Below, one piece after another: positions 28,195 to 39,011 of a stretch of DNA of 64,000 nt. This DNA comes from Chrysophaeum taylorii. Its lineage: Eukaryota; Sar; Pelagophyceae; Pelagomonadales; Pelagomonadaceae. The position numbers were made by a program, and so were the translations under genes. The notes beneath the pieces were generated by a model that saw only the letters and a list, made by a program, of their open reading frames with translations, was not told where the DNA came from and did not search any database. Position 1 is the first letter of the stretch. Every line of letters starts with the position of its first letter. The stretch is taken from positions 62,001 through 126,000 of the forward strand of contig JAQMWT010000524.1 of the NCBI GenBank assembly GCA_029834535.1. Direction: 5' to 3'.

Positions 28195-29325
28195 TCACGA
28201 GATGGAGGGGAGTTTGCTGGGGTCTTTTTCCCCTCGCGTTGGTGACGTAAGCGGCGTGGAGGCGTGGCGAGGCCGGGTTTCTTCTCGTATAGGAGATGAT
28301 GCCGCCGCGGGTAGCGGCATGGAAGCTTGTCGAGGCCGGGTTTCTTCTCGTATAGGAGATGATGCCGCCGCGGGTAGCGGCATGGAAGCTTGTCGAGGCC
28401 GGGTTTCGGTGGCTAAAGCAGGGGTTGCTGGCAAGGAGGCGTACCTCGCGCGGGTGTTATTGAAGTCGATCCCTTCCTCGTCTCCGAGAAAGTGTCGCTC
28501 GCGCCCGATTTCTTCTTCGATGATGTCGTCATTTCCCGGCGTAAAAAAGACGCCCTCGGCATCGCGGATGCGGACGGTGGCTCTCGCACCGACCGTCGCC
28601 TTCTTGAGTCGGTCCTTAGCTCTCTTTTGCTGCCAGCGGCGGATACCCTCCTCGACGATCGGAACGGCGTCGAGGTGGCCGCGGACTCTGGCGACCTCGA
28701 CGCAGGTCGTCCTCCGGCTTACACCTCTTGGGCCCTCGATGGTCCAGTCGACAACCCCAGGGACGTGGGCATCGAGAAGCCACTGCAATACGTGGACGTG
28801 TCCTCCGTGGCAAGCGCACCATAAGCCAGAGCGACCGTCGGCGGCCGTGACGTTGGGATCCGCGCCGCAGCCCATCAGAGCCTGGACGATGCCGAGGTGC
28901 CCGCCTAAACGTGTCTCTCTCTCACACAACGGAAAAGACCGTCTCGTACCTCTGCACGCGACCAAGAACGGCGTCTCGCCGCCGTCGCTCCGGAGATCGA
29001 CGGCGATAGGCTTTGGGTGCGGCCATCGCAACAGCAGATCGACCACGCCCTGCTGGCCGTTGTTGCACGCGATAAATAACGGAGATTGCCCGTAGTACAG
29101 CATGTTGATGTCGATGTTCGCGTTGTGCAACACAATGCTCAGCTCGTCGTCCTGGTCGATTGAGCCTTCGCCGGCTGCAACCACCGCTGAGATCAACGCG
29201 ACTTGCGCGGGGTCCAACGCCTCAACGACCGGCAGCGTCCACCGCACCCCGTCCTTGTCGAACCGCTCCTTATCGTCTTCGTCGGCGAGAAGCCGCTCGA
29301 GGGCGCCGCCGCCCATACTCATCAT
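28195..29325 (-). CDS. ankyrin-repeat protein with C-terminal tandem repeat
   Basis: 376 aa from the first ATG of the MMSMGGG start; upstream in-frame codons run through a microsatellite and are unlikely to be translated. Ankyrin repeats fill about 65-230: GQSPLFIACNNGQQGVVDLL, GGETPFLVACRG, GHLGIVQALMGCGADPNVTA, GRSGLWCACHGGHVHVLQWL. They form a protein-binding surface; the partner is unknown. The C-terminal 70 residues contain a 21-residue unit (ETRPRQASMPLPAAASSPIR), two copies of which are identical in DNA as well (63 bp, about 28270-28396), plus partial copies. This points to recent tandem duplication. The RQAS units could be kinase sites (inference). Confidence 0.82.
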   Translation of the reverse strand: MMSMGGGALERLLADEDDKERFDKDGVRWTLPVVEALDPAQVALISAVVAAGEGSIDQDDELSIVLHNANIDINMLYYGQSPLFIACNNGQQGVVDLLLRWPHPKPIAVDLRSDGGETPFLVACRGTRRSFPLCERETRLGGHLGIVQALMGCGADPNVTAADGRSGLWCACHGGHVHVLQWLLDAHVPGVVDWTIEGPRGVSRRTTCVEVARVRGHLDAVPIVEEGIRRWQQKRAKDRLKKATVGARATVRIRDAEGVFFTPGNDDIIEEEIGRERHFLGDEEGIDFNNTRARYASLPATPALATETRPRQASMPLPAAASSPIREETRPRQASMPLPAAASSPIREETRPRHASTPLTSPTRGEKDPSKLPSIS

Positions 29326-29342
29326 TACGTATCTAGTGTTGC

Positions 29343-29381
29343 GAATGAATGAATGAACGAATGAATGAATGAATGAATGAA
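29343..29381. repeat. (AATG)n microsatellite
   Basis: About nine units of GAATG/AATG with one substitution, just upstream of the ankyrin gene start in the 167-bp divergent spacer. Confidence 0.95.
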
Positions 29382-29492
29382 TCCTTGGATCCGTTGAACG
29401 AGCAGAATGCGGCCCACATTTTCTCAGACATAATATAATACCACCGGAACGAACTTGTTGTTGGAACCACATCCGTCCGTTCGTTTTTGATC

Positions 29493-29517
29493 ATGTATCC
29501 TGCGCCCTGGAAGCGGC

Positions 29518-29565
<48 letters not shown>

Positions 29566-32500
29566 CTGATGGGTGTGAACGAGGTCCGCCTTTCTCCGGT
29601 CCCCCGAAGAAGAAGGAGCGGCAGAATCGGTTCGTGATTCCACGCCCTGGGAGCCCTTCACCACCACCGCCATTGACATGGTGGTCGAAGAAGAACCACT
29701 TGTTGTTGGCGGCCAAGGCGTCGGGCAAAGGGTCGTTGGCCCGGTTCTTGCCCCCCCCAACGCACAAAAAAAGGAAAGAGAGCGATCCCGTCGCGTCGCT
29801 TGCCGCCAACCAACGGATTGACAAACGCTCCGAGCTCGATTGGACAGAAGAACTCGTTCCTAAGGGACTCGATCGAACGATACAGGTCTGGCCCGAGCCG
29901 CCGCGACCGTCGACCAAACGCGTCGAAGCGCCAGGAGTGATCGTGCCCAAAATCGACGGGCTTTCTGCACTCGCGGATGACGACGGCTCGAAGAAGAGCA
30001 GCAGCAGCAAATCGCGACGGTTGTTGGAACCTTTTCCGTTGACGCGCGACCTGGACGGCCTCGACGCTCTTTCCTCCTCCTCCGACGGCGGGGACTCGTC
30101 AGATATGGAAGACAATGCGCGCATGGCATACTTCAAGCGGCTGCGGCTGGTGGCTGCGCAGCGCGAGGCGTACCGTCTGACTGGCAACAAGGAGATCGAG
30201 GACGACCCTAGCGTCGCGACGCCGCGACGGGAATTTCTGCGCGCCGTTCTGGCGGAGCGCGAGCGGACGGGCTCGGGGACGCTGCCGATACCCGTGCTGC
30301 TGCGGCAAAAGAAAACGAAGCCAAACGCCCTCGACTTGGCGGGCGCCGGGGTGGGCGACGCCATCGTCATCGCTTTGACGCGCGTCATCATGTCGCTGCC
30401 CGGCCTCGACACGCTGTTGCTAAAGGACAATCGGTTGACGGACGCGTCGCTCACCCCGATCTGCAATATAGCGTGCAGCCTCCCTGCGCTCACGGCGCTC
30501 GACCTGAGCGGGAACGACATGGACGAGTCGGCACGCGCCCTAAGAACGTACCTCGCGCAGCCGAAATGCCAGCTGCGGCAGTTGTGGTTGACGCACGCCG
30601 ACATCGACGACCACGAGTGCGCGGACTTCATGAGCGCCGTGCGCAACAACCGGTCTTTGACGTTGTTGTCGCTCTCGAATAACCTCATCGGCGACGCCGA
30701 GATCCGAAATACGGTCAACCCCGACGTCGTCACGGGCGGCGAGGCGATCGGCGCCATGCTGCGGGACAACTACAAGCTGACGGACCTCGACTTGTCCTGG
30801 AACAAAATTCGCAAGGACTCGGCCATCGAGCTCGGGACGGCGCTCGGCGTCAACGGGAGCTTGACGCGCTTGAATCTCGCCTACAACGGGTTTGCCGACG
30901 AGCCGACGCAACACCTCGGGCTCTCGCTCGGCGAGAACGTCGTGCTGCGCGAGCTCGACCTCTCGTTCAACGCGATCAAGCCGACGGCGGCGATGGTTTT
31001 AGCGTGCGCCTTCCACTCGAACCACACGTTGACTATGTTGAACTTGGCGGGGAATCCCGTCGGCAAGCGAGGTGGCGAGGCACTCGTGACGGCCGTGCGG
31101 CGATTCCAGCTGCCCGACCGCGCGCTCATGATCAACCTTGCCAACGCGGAGCTCGACGCAGACATCGTCGACAAGGGCGGCCGGCGGCTGTTCAACCCGA
31201 CGGCGCCGAGTGGCGACTACGTGCTGGACATGGCGACGCCCTACGGCCAGATGGTCGCGAGCGAGCTCTACCGGTTAGCGACGACCAATCTCGCGTGCAC
31301 CTTCAAGAAAATTATCCACTTCAAGAATAACAATAACGTGCACCAAGCCGCCGCCGCCGCCGCCGACTCGTCGCAGGATGCTGGCGCCACCTTCTCCAAG
31401 GGCGAGACGATCGAACTCAAGCGGAAGCGCGAGAAGCGAGAGGCCCAAGTGAGCCAGGTTGCGAACGCGGGAAGCGCCGAGAACGCGCCGTGGTACCCCG
31501 CGGCCTCTGCTTTGGAGGAGAGCCTGCTGTCCTTTGAAAACCAAAGGCGCGAAAGCATGGAGGATTGTTCCGTCGTCGTCGCCGCGGAGAACGTCCTCGT
31601 CCGCGAAAAGCTCGTCGATTTGCTCCAAGCGCTCCAAGCGCGCCCGAGCGAGGAGTGCGCGAGCGGCGTGTTGACGCACTTCAAGCTGACGCACGTCGCG
31701 ACCGGCAAGGGCCTCGAGGGCATGTTGTTCTCGATCTTCATGGCGCTGTTTGATTTCATCGACTTCAACCACTCGGGCGCAATCGACGTCAAGGAGATGT
31801 GTCGGGGGTTGACCATGCTGGGATTGGAGGACGCGTCCATCGAGCTCGCGACGAGAATAGTAAACGCGTACGACATCGACGGGACGAACCAGATCGAACG
31901 GAACGAGTTCGTCCACTGGGCCATGGGGGCCTTCCTCTCGCAAAAGCTCGACAAGCTCGATCAACTCCTCGACGCGAGAACGAACGCGCGGTGGGTCCCC
32001 CCGACGGACGGCACGTTGTGCGTCGCGTTCCGAGCCGAGCCGCGCCTGCCCGGCACGGACCTGCACTCGACCGACATCGGGAACGACGGGCTCGTCCGCA
32101 ACATCCAGGCCGCCGCGAGCGACATCGACCGCGGCCGGCTGTTCGAGAAGGCCGTCACGAACACCGACATCTTCTTCACCGCTTCCCAAGCCCAGACGCT
32201 GCTCGACGAGTGCAACGTCGGGATGAACCAGATCGAGATGCTGTTCAAGCTGCTGCCCGTGATGACGTCCACGGAGGACGCGTGCTTATTGATCGAAAAT
32301 AACCTGTGCCTCGAGGACCGCGTCAGGTTGCGCGAGAAGATCGGTCCGCTCTTCGACGCGTGCACCGGCAACCCCGCGGGCTTCTACGTGCTCGACCTGC
32401 GGGACGAGTGCGACCGCAAGGCCGCGTACAAGCTCGCAGAAGTGAACAGCGACCAGATCGCGGTTGCGCGCCGCAGCGAACGGCGCGACACCTCCCAAAA

Positions 32501-33321
32501 AGGCAATTTCCAGAACTTTCGCAACGAGTTCCACGACGACGAGCCGTTGCAGCTCACGAGCGCGTGGTTTGCCAACATGCCGTCGCGCGGCCGCCTGCGG
32601 TTCGACTTCGTTTCCACGCGACGACCGAGCAAGGCGGCCTGCGCCCTGAGCGTGCGGAGATTCCTCCAGCTCTGCCAGCTGCTCCACCTTCACGACTTGA
32701 AGCTCGTGCGGGCGTTCTACGCGAATCTCGCGCCCGCTGCTCGGAAGAAGAATTCCTTCTTCGCGCCGACGACGCCCGCGTCGAGGGAGGCACCCAAGCT
32801 CCACGGCGACATCGCCTTCCAGGCAGCTGTCGCGCTGGCCGCGATGACCAAGAAAGCCGAGGAGGACGACGCGTCGATGTCCTCGAGCGAGGAATCCTCC
32901 GAGATCACCGATTCCGATTCCGAAGACGCAAAGGATTCTACTACTACTACTACTCCGGCTGCTGCTGCTGCTGCTGCTGCTGGTGCGTCGAGGGGTATGC
33001 AGGTGTCGGCGCACCACTCGCGCGCACACAAGTGCATCGGTGCCTGCCTTGGGGTAGAGCTTCCCACGTGCATCTTGCGGCGCGACGTCGTGCACCGATG
33101 GCGATGCCAGAACCTCTCGTCGCACCTCAAGTCGGATTGGTTGGGCCTCGAGAAGGCCCGCGACACTGCGAAGATGCTTGGGATCGACGACCAGAACACG
33201 CTGACAAACACCGCGAGCGGCAAGGAGCCGCCCACCTCGAAAAAAAAAAAGACCACCAAGACGACGGCGACGAAGACGACTACGGAAGAGAGAGAGGAGG
33301 AGCCAACCGCGTCATCACCCT

Positions 33322-33356
<35 letters not shown>

Positions 33357-34151
33357 GGGGGTGTAAAATCGCGCGCGGCGCGGCGGACCGCGATATTGGG
33401 GCAGGATGGCAATCAGGACCTCTTCGACGCGCCGCTCGAGGCACCGGACGCCAATACTGGAGGCGACGACGACGACGAGGATCACTCGGCGGAGTTCGCG
33501 CCGTACGAGTTCGTGCCGTCGCAGGGCACCAAGGCTGACAGCAAGGCGGTCCCGTGCAAGGCCTATAGCATCGTCTACCACAAGATGGCTTTATTAAGAG
33601 TGGTGACCATGACGCTGTGGCTCACCGTCGAACAGGTGGTTTTCGTCGTCAGGCAGTTCCCCGTGGACGACTTCGCGCGTGTTTTTGCGGCGGTGCTGTT
33701 GCATGCTCGAACCTATGACATCGACAATTTTCACACTATCTTTGCGCACCTGGAACCGCCCGAACAGATCGAGCTCGCGCACCGGCTGGGGTGGCTCAAC
33801 ACCCTCAACCCGACGCAACCCGACCGGATCTACGTCTTGGACCTGCGATGGTGGGACCACCGCGAGCTGTGCAAGGTCCTCGTGAGACTCGCGATCGAGG
33901 AACCTGGCACCAATTGGATGCACGAGGCCTATCGGTGGTCCATTTTTGACGTCACGGTCCCGGGCTGGGAGCTGCCCTACTCCTGGAGCCTCGACGACGC
34001 CGAGTTGAACGGCGAGGGCGGGCCCAGGAGATTTGGGAGACTCAGACTGCGCTACACCTCCGACCCGGCCCTTGGGTGCGACCCCAACTGGGCCGCAAGG
34101 GCTGACCTCAAGTCGAGGTTCCTCTGCGGCCAGACTGTCGACTTTTTCTAA
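29493..34151 (+). CDS. 1552-aa LRR and EF-hand protein with poly-Gln start
   Basis: A single uninterrupted frame. After MYPAPWKRR comes a run of about 15 Gln coded by CAG repeats. Residues about 270-530 are RNI-type leucine-rich repeats (LPALTALDLSGNDMD, LTLLSLSNNLIGD, LTDLDLSWNKI, LTRLNLAYNGFAD, LRELDLSFNAIKP, LTMLNLAGNPVG). Around 750-815 there are two EF-hands: DFNHSGAIDVKE is canonical, and DIDGTNQIERNE is usable. The C-terminal 600 residues contain a domain found twice (FYVLDLRDECDRKAAYKLAE and IYVLDLRWWDHRELCKVLVR), separated by Ser/Thr/Ala- and Lys-rich low complexity. LRR plus EF-hand proteins of this size are known from protist genomes, but I recognise no characterised member. Probably a cytosolic scaffold with calcium control (inference). 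Confidence 0.82.
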
Positions 34152-35030
34152 TAATCCTAAATTCATTTTACGATTGAAAGGAAAGTTGTGTCGGGCTTGG
34201 GCCCTCGTTTGAGTTTTCCTTGGAGCTGAGCGGAGATGCTTTCGCGCGTGGTGGGGTTGCGTATCCTGTGCGTTCATTTCATTTCATTTCATTTCATTTC
34301 ATTTGCGCGAAACCACATCCAGCACGGACCAACCTTGAATCTTGTTGCGACGCGCTAGCTAGTAATTGATGGATTGATTGATTGATTGCCCCGAATTTGA
34401 GAACCTCGAGGTGCCGGCCACGAGATACGTCGTCGTCTAGCCCCGTTCGCACCCGATGCCACGCGCCAATAACTTGAACCAGAAACTCAAATTTCAACGA
34501 TTATGTTGGTGTGTTGGCGGCCCCGCTCGCCACCTCAACGAAGGCTCGCTCCGAGGCAGCCTGAAGTAGTTTCCTGATGAATGCTGCCACTCTTTTCCTG
34601 CATCATACCTTCGCATAGAAAGCAGCAACGATGTCACTCAGAAGTCACGGAAGAAGGAATTCTTTTTTTCCGACGCGAGCGCTCGCGTGGTACAGTTCAG
34701 CGTCGGTGGGGAGAGCCGAGTGCCAAGCTGGGGGGAAGTGGCTTCGGAAGTGTGCGCCGGACTCGGGAGAGAAGAAGTCCCTTGTTGGGGTACTCAACAG
34801 AGAGTGTTGAGATCCATGGGGTTTGATCTATTCCATGTCGGCAACTCTTGGTCGATGAGGTCGCCACAGTCCGCCATCTTCGCCGAAGGTAGTGAATTTG
34901 TCCGTCTTTATGGGCGTGAACGTTGGCGCAGCAATGGCGTCGCGTGGATGTCGCAAAGGAAGCTTCTCGCCAAGCGTTGACGATAACGAGATCGACGTCG
35001 TGCCCTTCGTAGAAAGACCGGGTCGCTCAC
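34152..35030. other. intergenic with short repeats, no supported gene
   Basis: Holds an (ATTTC)n run at 34274-34304 and a short (GATT)n run near 34370-34388. An open frame at about 34690-34980 (97 codons, plus) has no recognisable motif and is probably not a gene. Confidence 0.5.
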
Positions 35031-35085
35031 GGGAGCATGGTTCACGTATCCATGGAGCATAAATATTGGGTGCCTCTATGGCAGC
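35031..35085 (+). repeat. left terminal inverted repeat of MULE element
   Basis: GGGAGCATGGTTCACGTATC... continues through AATATTGGGTGCCTCTATGG. Its reverse complement is found at 38086-38140 with only a few mismatches. Confidence 0.88.
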
Positions 35086-35291
35086 ATAAAAAGTCCGATG
35101 TTGGGAGCAAGTGTTTAACGGTGCTACGTGGCTGCAACGCTGCTTGAAACCGCTTTAAAAAGAGGGACGCGCACAGAGGTGGCGGTACGTAGGGTGCTCG
35201 TAAGTTTTGGTGTGGTGTGTGATTGCGCACACAGAGGTGGTATGGGGTGGGGTGGGGTGGGGTGGCAGCCGAGCCTGGAGTGGCAGCGCAC

Positions 35292-37671
35292 TTAGTTGCG
35301 GCCGCGATGTCGAGCAGGCTTCGCGCTCAACGCCTCTCCGCCGTGCGCTTTTGCACCGCGACCACGGACGCGCTTGCGGAAGGGCAGGATAATCGTGTCT
35401 TCCGGGACTTGAGCGTGCTTGAGGCGGATGGCGAGAGCGAGAGCGTGCTTGCACTTGTAATAGTGCTAGAACTTGGGGCAGCTGCACGTGTAGAACGTGG
35501 GCGATTGATGTCCGGGTCCAGCATGACGTGGGCCGCCCCGACGACGATGCTCAGAGCCTCGTCCAGGGACTTCCCGTCCAGGGTGCGAGACAAGCCGCCG
35601 TTTTCTGCGACGTCGACAAAGTCGCAGAGAAATCGAATGGTCTGCTCGCGCTTGGTCGCCTTGACAGAAATGCCCTTGACTGCTTCGTGTCCGGACGACG
35701 AGAGTAAGACGAAGGTGTCGGACTTGACTTTCTTGAGGAAGTCGCCATCGAGCTTGCCGGAGTGAATGTACTCCTGCGTCTCCTTCCAATCCCTGCCGTT
35801 GATCTGCGGGTGCTGAGCAAAATAGTCATCGTTTTGGCTCCGAGTCTCGAGGTACCGGACGATGCTTCTCCAGGCTGGAACTACGCCAACGACCTCGCGG
35901 GCAGTGCCATGCTCCTCGATGAGGTTGTTGCAGGATTCGTTGCCGTTGTTGTCGCGGCGTACCGGGAGCACCCGTTCGAGCCCGGATCCAGCCGGCCTTT
36001 TTCTCATACTTCGCCAGACCGTACTCCGGCCACCAGACTTCGATGAACGCGTGACACTTCTCGGTCCACTCGTCCGTGAAAGGACGCAGGAGTACCTTGT
36101 CGAGACCGCCGCCGATCGTGACGACGCTAATTTGATCAAGCTGGGCCTTCATGTCGCTGAACCTGCAGAATTCATGAAGGACATGGCACCCCAATTCGTA
36201 CCTATGCCTGGGCTTGGTCTTGGCGAAGAGGCCCCGTTTCTTGTTGTTGGCCCTGGTCATGTGGACATAGCAGTTGAGCAAGTCGACGGCGCCAAGGCCG
36301 AAGTGGTTGACGACGCCATTCTGGATCTCGTCAGCGTTGTCGGCCATTACAAAGTCGGGAGCAGTGGGTGCTGGGGAAGTTATGAGGCCTGCGGCCATAC
36401 TTACCGCAACACCCGCCTCCCAGGTGACACCCAGCACGATGCCGTAAATGTCCATGTTCTAAGGCGAGGGTGAAGGTCAGTATGTGTTAGGTCTGGTCGA
36501 TGTCGACAGTCCCGGTATTGATGATGGGGTAGCCCTCGGCATTGATTCGACGAGTGCCGTCGGTGCACATGAGGTTGCCGATAGAGAGGTTATGGCGGCG
36601 CCCGACATTCAAGAGGAGATTCTTGGTGCTGACAACGACGACGATGCGGGTATCAGAGTCGCCGATCTCCATGGTGCGATGCAAAAGAATTGAGTCATGG
36701 TCGCCGATCATGTCGAGCATGCTCACGAGGGCGCCGAGGTCACGACCGTCAACCATCGTGTCCGTGTACGCGACCATGTCTCCCACTGACAGGCTACTTA
36801 GCAGCTTGATGCGCATACGGCGGACGAAGCGCATCAGCTGCCTCCGATTTCTGTTGCCCTTGTGCAACTTGAACTGGTCCTTATGAATAAGGCCGGTGTC
36901 CACGAGCCACTGTCGGATGGGTATGGCGCGGGGTTTGGGGTCGGCGGCGAAGCGCGCTAGGATAGGGCCCTTGAGCAGTCGCGGGAGACCTCGACATTGT
37001 CGGGTGTCGCTGAGGTCGCTGGCGTGGTTCTGGTGCTCGCCGCTGAAGTGGAGCTCAACCTGACCGGCAGCGATGTGGTAAATGGGCTTCGCCTTGGCCG
37101 GGCCGCACGGCTTGTTCTTGCGGAACTCGCAGGCCAGGTATAGCGTCACCTTGCTATGATCTGCGCTGAGACCGACGGGCCGCGCGACTCCCCAACTCGA
37201 ATGGTTCAGAGAACGCACCTCGAGTTCGTTCTTAATGGGCGCGGGTCGCTCGCCTGTCTCGTGCTTTCCGGTGTGATTCTTGGTAGCGCTGATCTTGTAA
37301 TCACCTGCGGCGGCGACTACTGCGAGCTCATACTTACCGCTTGATACTGTGCACCACGGCATGCGGAGCGTGCCGTCCTTGTTGAGGGTGACCTTGGTGG
37401 AGGTTTCGGACAGGGGCTCGATCTCGTCGTCCTCGTCGTCCTCATCGTCCTCGTCGTCCTCATCGTCCTAGTCGTCCTCATCACCGTCCTCCTCGTCCTC
37501 GTCATCCTCGACCTCCTCGTTTTCGACCTCCTCGTTGTCGTCCACGACCTCCCAACCTGCTTCCATGGGCTCGGTGCCCATGGCCATGAGCTCGTCGTCC
37601 TCCTCCTCCTCCTCCACCTCCTCCTCCTCGCCAAAGCGGAGCCGCCGCGCAGAGTGCGTCATCTCGACCAC
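35292..37671 (-). pseudogene. MULE transposase with SWIM zinc finger, broken
   Basis: Pieces in order along the minus strand: an acidic N-terminus (37671 to about 37400) with a TAG inside the Asp/Glu run; a DNA-binding-like region; the start of the MULE core NLMCTDGTRRINAEGYPIIN (about 36550); TAA after DIDQT; then MDIYGIVLGV and, in the same frame, PDFVMADNADEIQNGVVNHF with LNCYVHMTRA; then PQINGRDWKE and NNGNESCNNLIEEHGT in a third frame; and lastly a SWIM finger CSCPKF (TAG) HYYKCKH ending at 35292. A GTAAGT...CAG intron of 33 nt (37305-37337) is likely; a second GTAAGTATGG...CCAG stretch (36371-36404) looks like one but shifts the frame. The enzyme would cut and paste the element. This copy is dead. 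Confidence 0.8.
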
Positions 37672-38085
37672 GCTCTCGTCACTTGCATCGAGTGTCTCAC
37701 CGCGGCGGCTGCGCTGCTGCGGCCGGGGGTTTGGAGTCGTTTGCTTGGATGGTTCACGCGCGCGCTTTGCTCCTTGCGGTGCACCTCAACTCCGATGATG
37801 ATGATAGATCCCAGCCGCTTCGCAATACCTGCAAGGCCACCGTTCCTCATCTCCTTGCTGAAATAAATCCCAACCGAAAGCGTCGCACGCCTCGCGCGCT
37901 ATCTCGAGCACACAGGACGTTCCGTCGCACTCTTTCCCAGTCAGCATCTTCAAAGCAGCGGCAAACACCTCATTGAGTGGTCGCAGCGGTCGCTCCGCGC
38001 CATGCTGACCGCTGATTCTTCTAGTCGTTTTTTTTCGTGTCGCGTCATGCCACGAGGAGCGACGTCACGACTTCAAGACTTCTTT

Positions 38086-38140
38086 GCTCCCATAGAGGTC
38101 CCCAATATTTATGCTCCCTGGGTACGTAAACCATGCTCCC
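38086..38140 (-). repeat. right terminal inverted repeat of MULE element
   Basis: Inverted partner of 35031-35085, including ATAGAGG...CCCAATATTTATGCTCC and ending CCATGCTCCC. Confidence 0.88.
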
Positions 38141-39011
38141 CCAATGGATTTTTCCCGAATCTTGACCGCACTTTCATTCAGCGAGGCAAGAACGAGACGG
38201 GACTATTAGTATTCAGATCCGCGCAAAGAAGAAAGTCTTATGCCACGGGAGTGCGAGACCGCGAGCAACGCGACAGCAAGCTACGGATTCGACCCAACCC
38301 CGAAATGTGTGAGCATCTGGTGTTGAAATTCGCCACCATCCGCAAAATTGTGACGCAGGTCGTCTTCGTCGATGCCGCGTTCTCTTGAACTGCTGGCGGA
38401 GCCTCAAGCCACCGCACAATTGCAGTGACGACGAGGGCTGTCGCGCGTCACGATTCAGAACAATGCCCTCACCGCGCTTTGCGCGAAGATCAGGACTCAA
38501 CAAAAACAACAATATATATACTTTCCTGCTGCCAGGAACGGAAGCATCAACTTCAAGATAGTGTTTCGCGCCGAGGGCCCACCTCTTTGCTGCGTAGTAG
38601 TATCCATCCCTTGAGCATACGGGCGGGTAGTCAATGAATTGGCAGTACAGCCGTGACGGAGTAGTTCAATCGAGGAAAGGGGCAGCAGACAGATATTTGG
38701 AGTGCCACGAGCTGGCTGGCGGCCACGCGGATAATGTCGATTCTATGTCGATTGACTATTATGGACATACAGAGAGACCCAGAGTCACCTTACTTATCCC
38801 GATTGATTCGAGGAGACAGATACATAAGCATCGATCAGGGTAAGATTCACGTTGTCACTACTTCGTCTCGTTGTCTCCCTGGAGTAGTGAAGTGTTGGAT
38901 CCCCACCCTGGCTGGCTTGCTATCGGTGTCGCAAGCAGACGACATCCTCGAAACAAAAAACGAAACGAAACGAATGGTGTGACCACCCACCCCCCCCTAT
39001 CATCATCATCA
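38141..39011. other. intergenic, no supported gene
   Basis: Only short frames, none with recognisable content. A (CAT)n run at about 38999-39015 precedes the end of the TMEM16-like gene. Confidence 0.5.

Larger units (their letters stand above)
35031..38140. mobile_element. MULE-type DNA transposon, decayed, with terminal inverted repeats
   Basis: A 3.1-kb unit bounded by about 55-bp inverted repeats. The minus strand carries a Mutator-like transposase broken by stops and frameshifts. No clear 8-9 bp target duplication is visible outside the repeats, so the exact ends could be slightly different. The two ends agree with each other better than the interior preserves its gene, as expected of a transposon whose ends were still functional until recently (inference). 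Confidence 0.82.
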
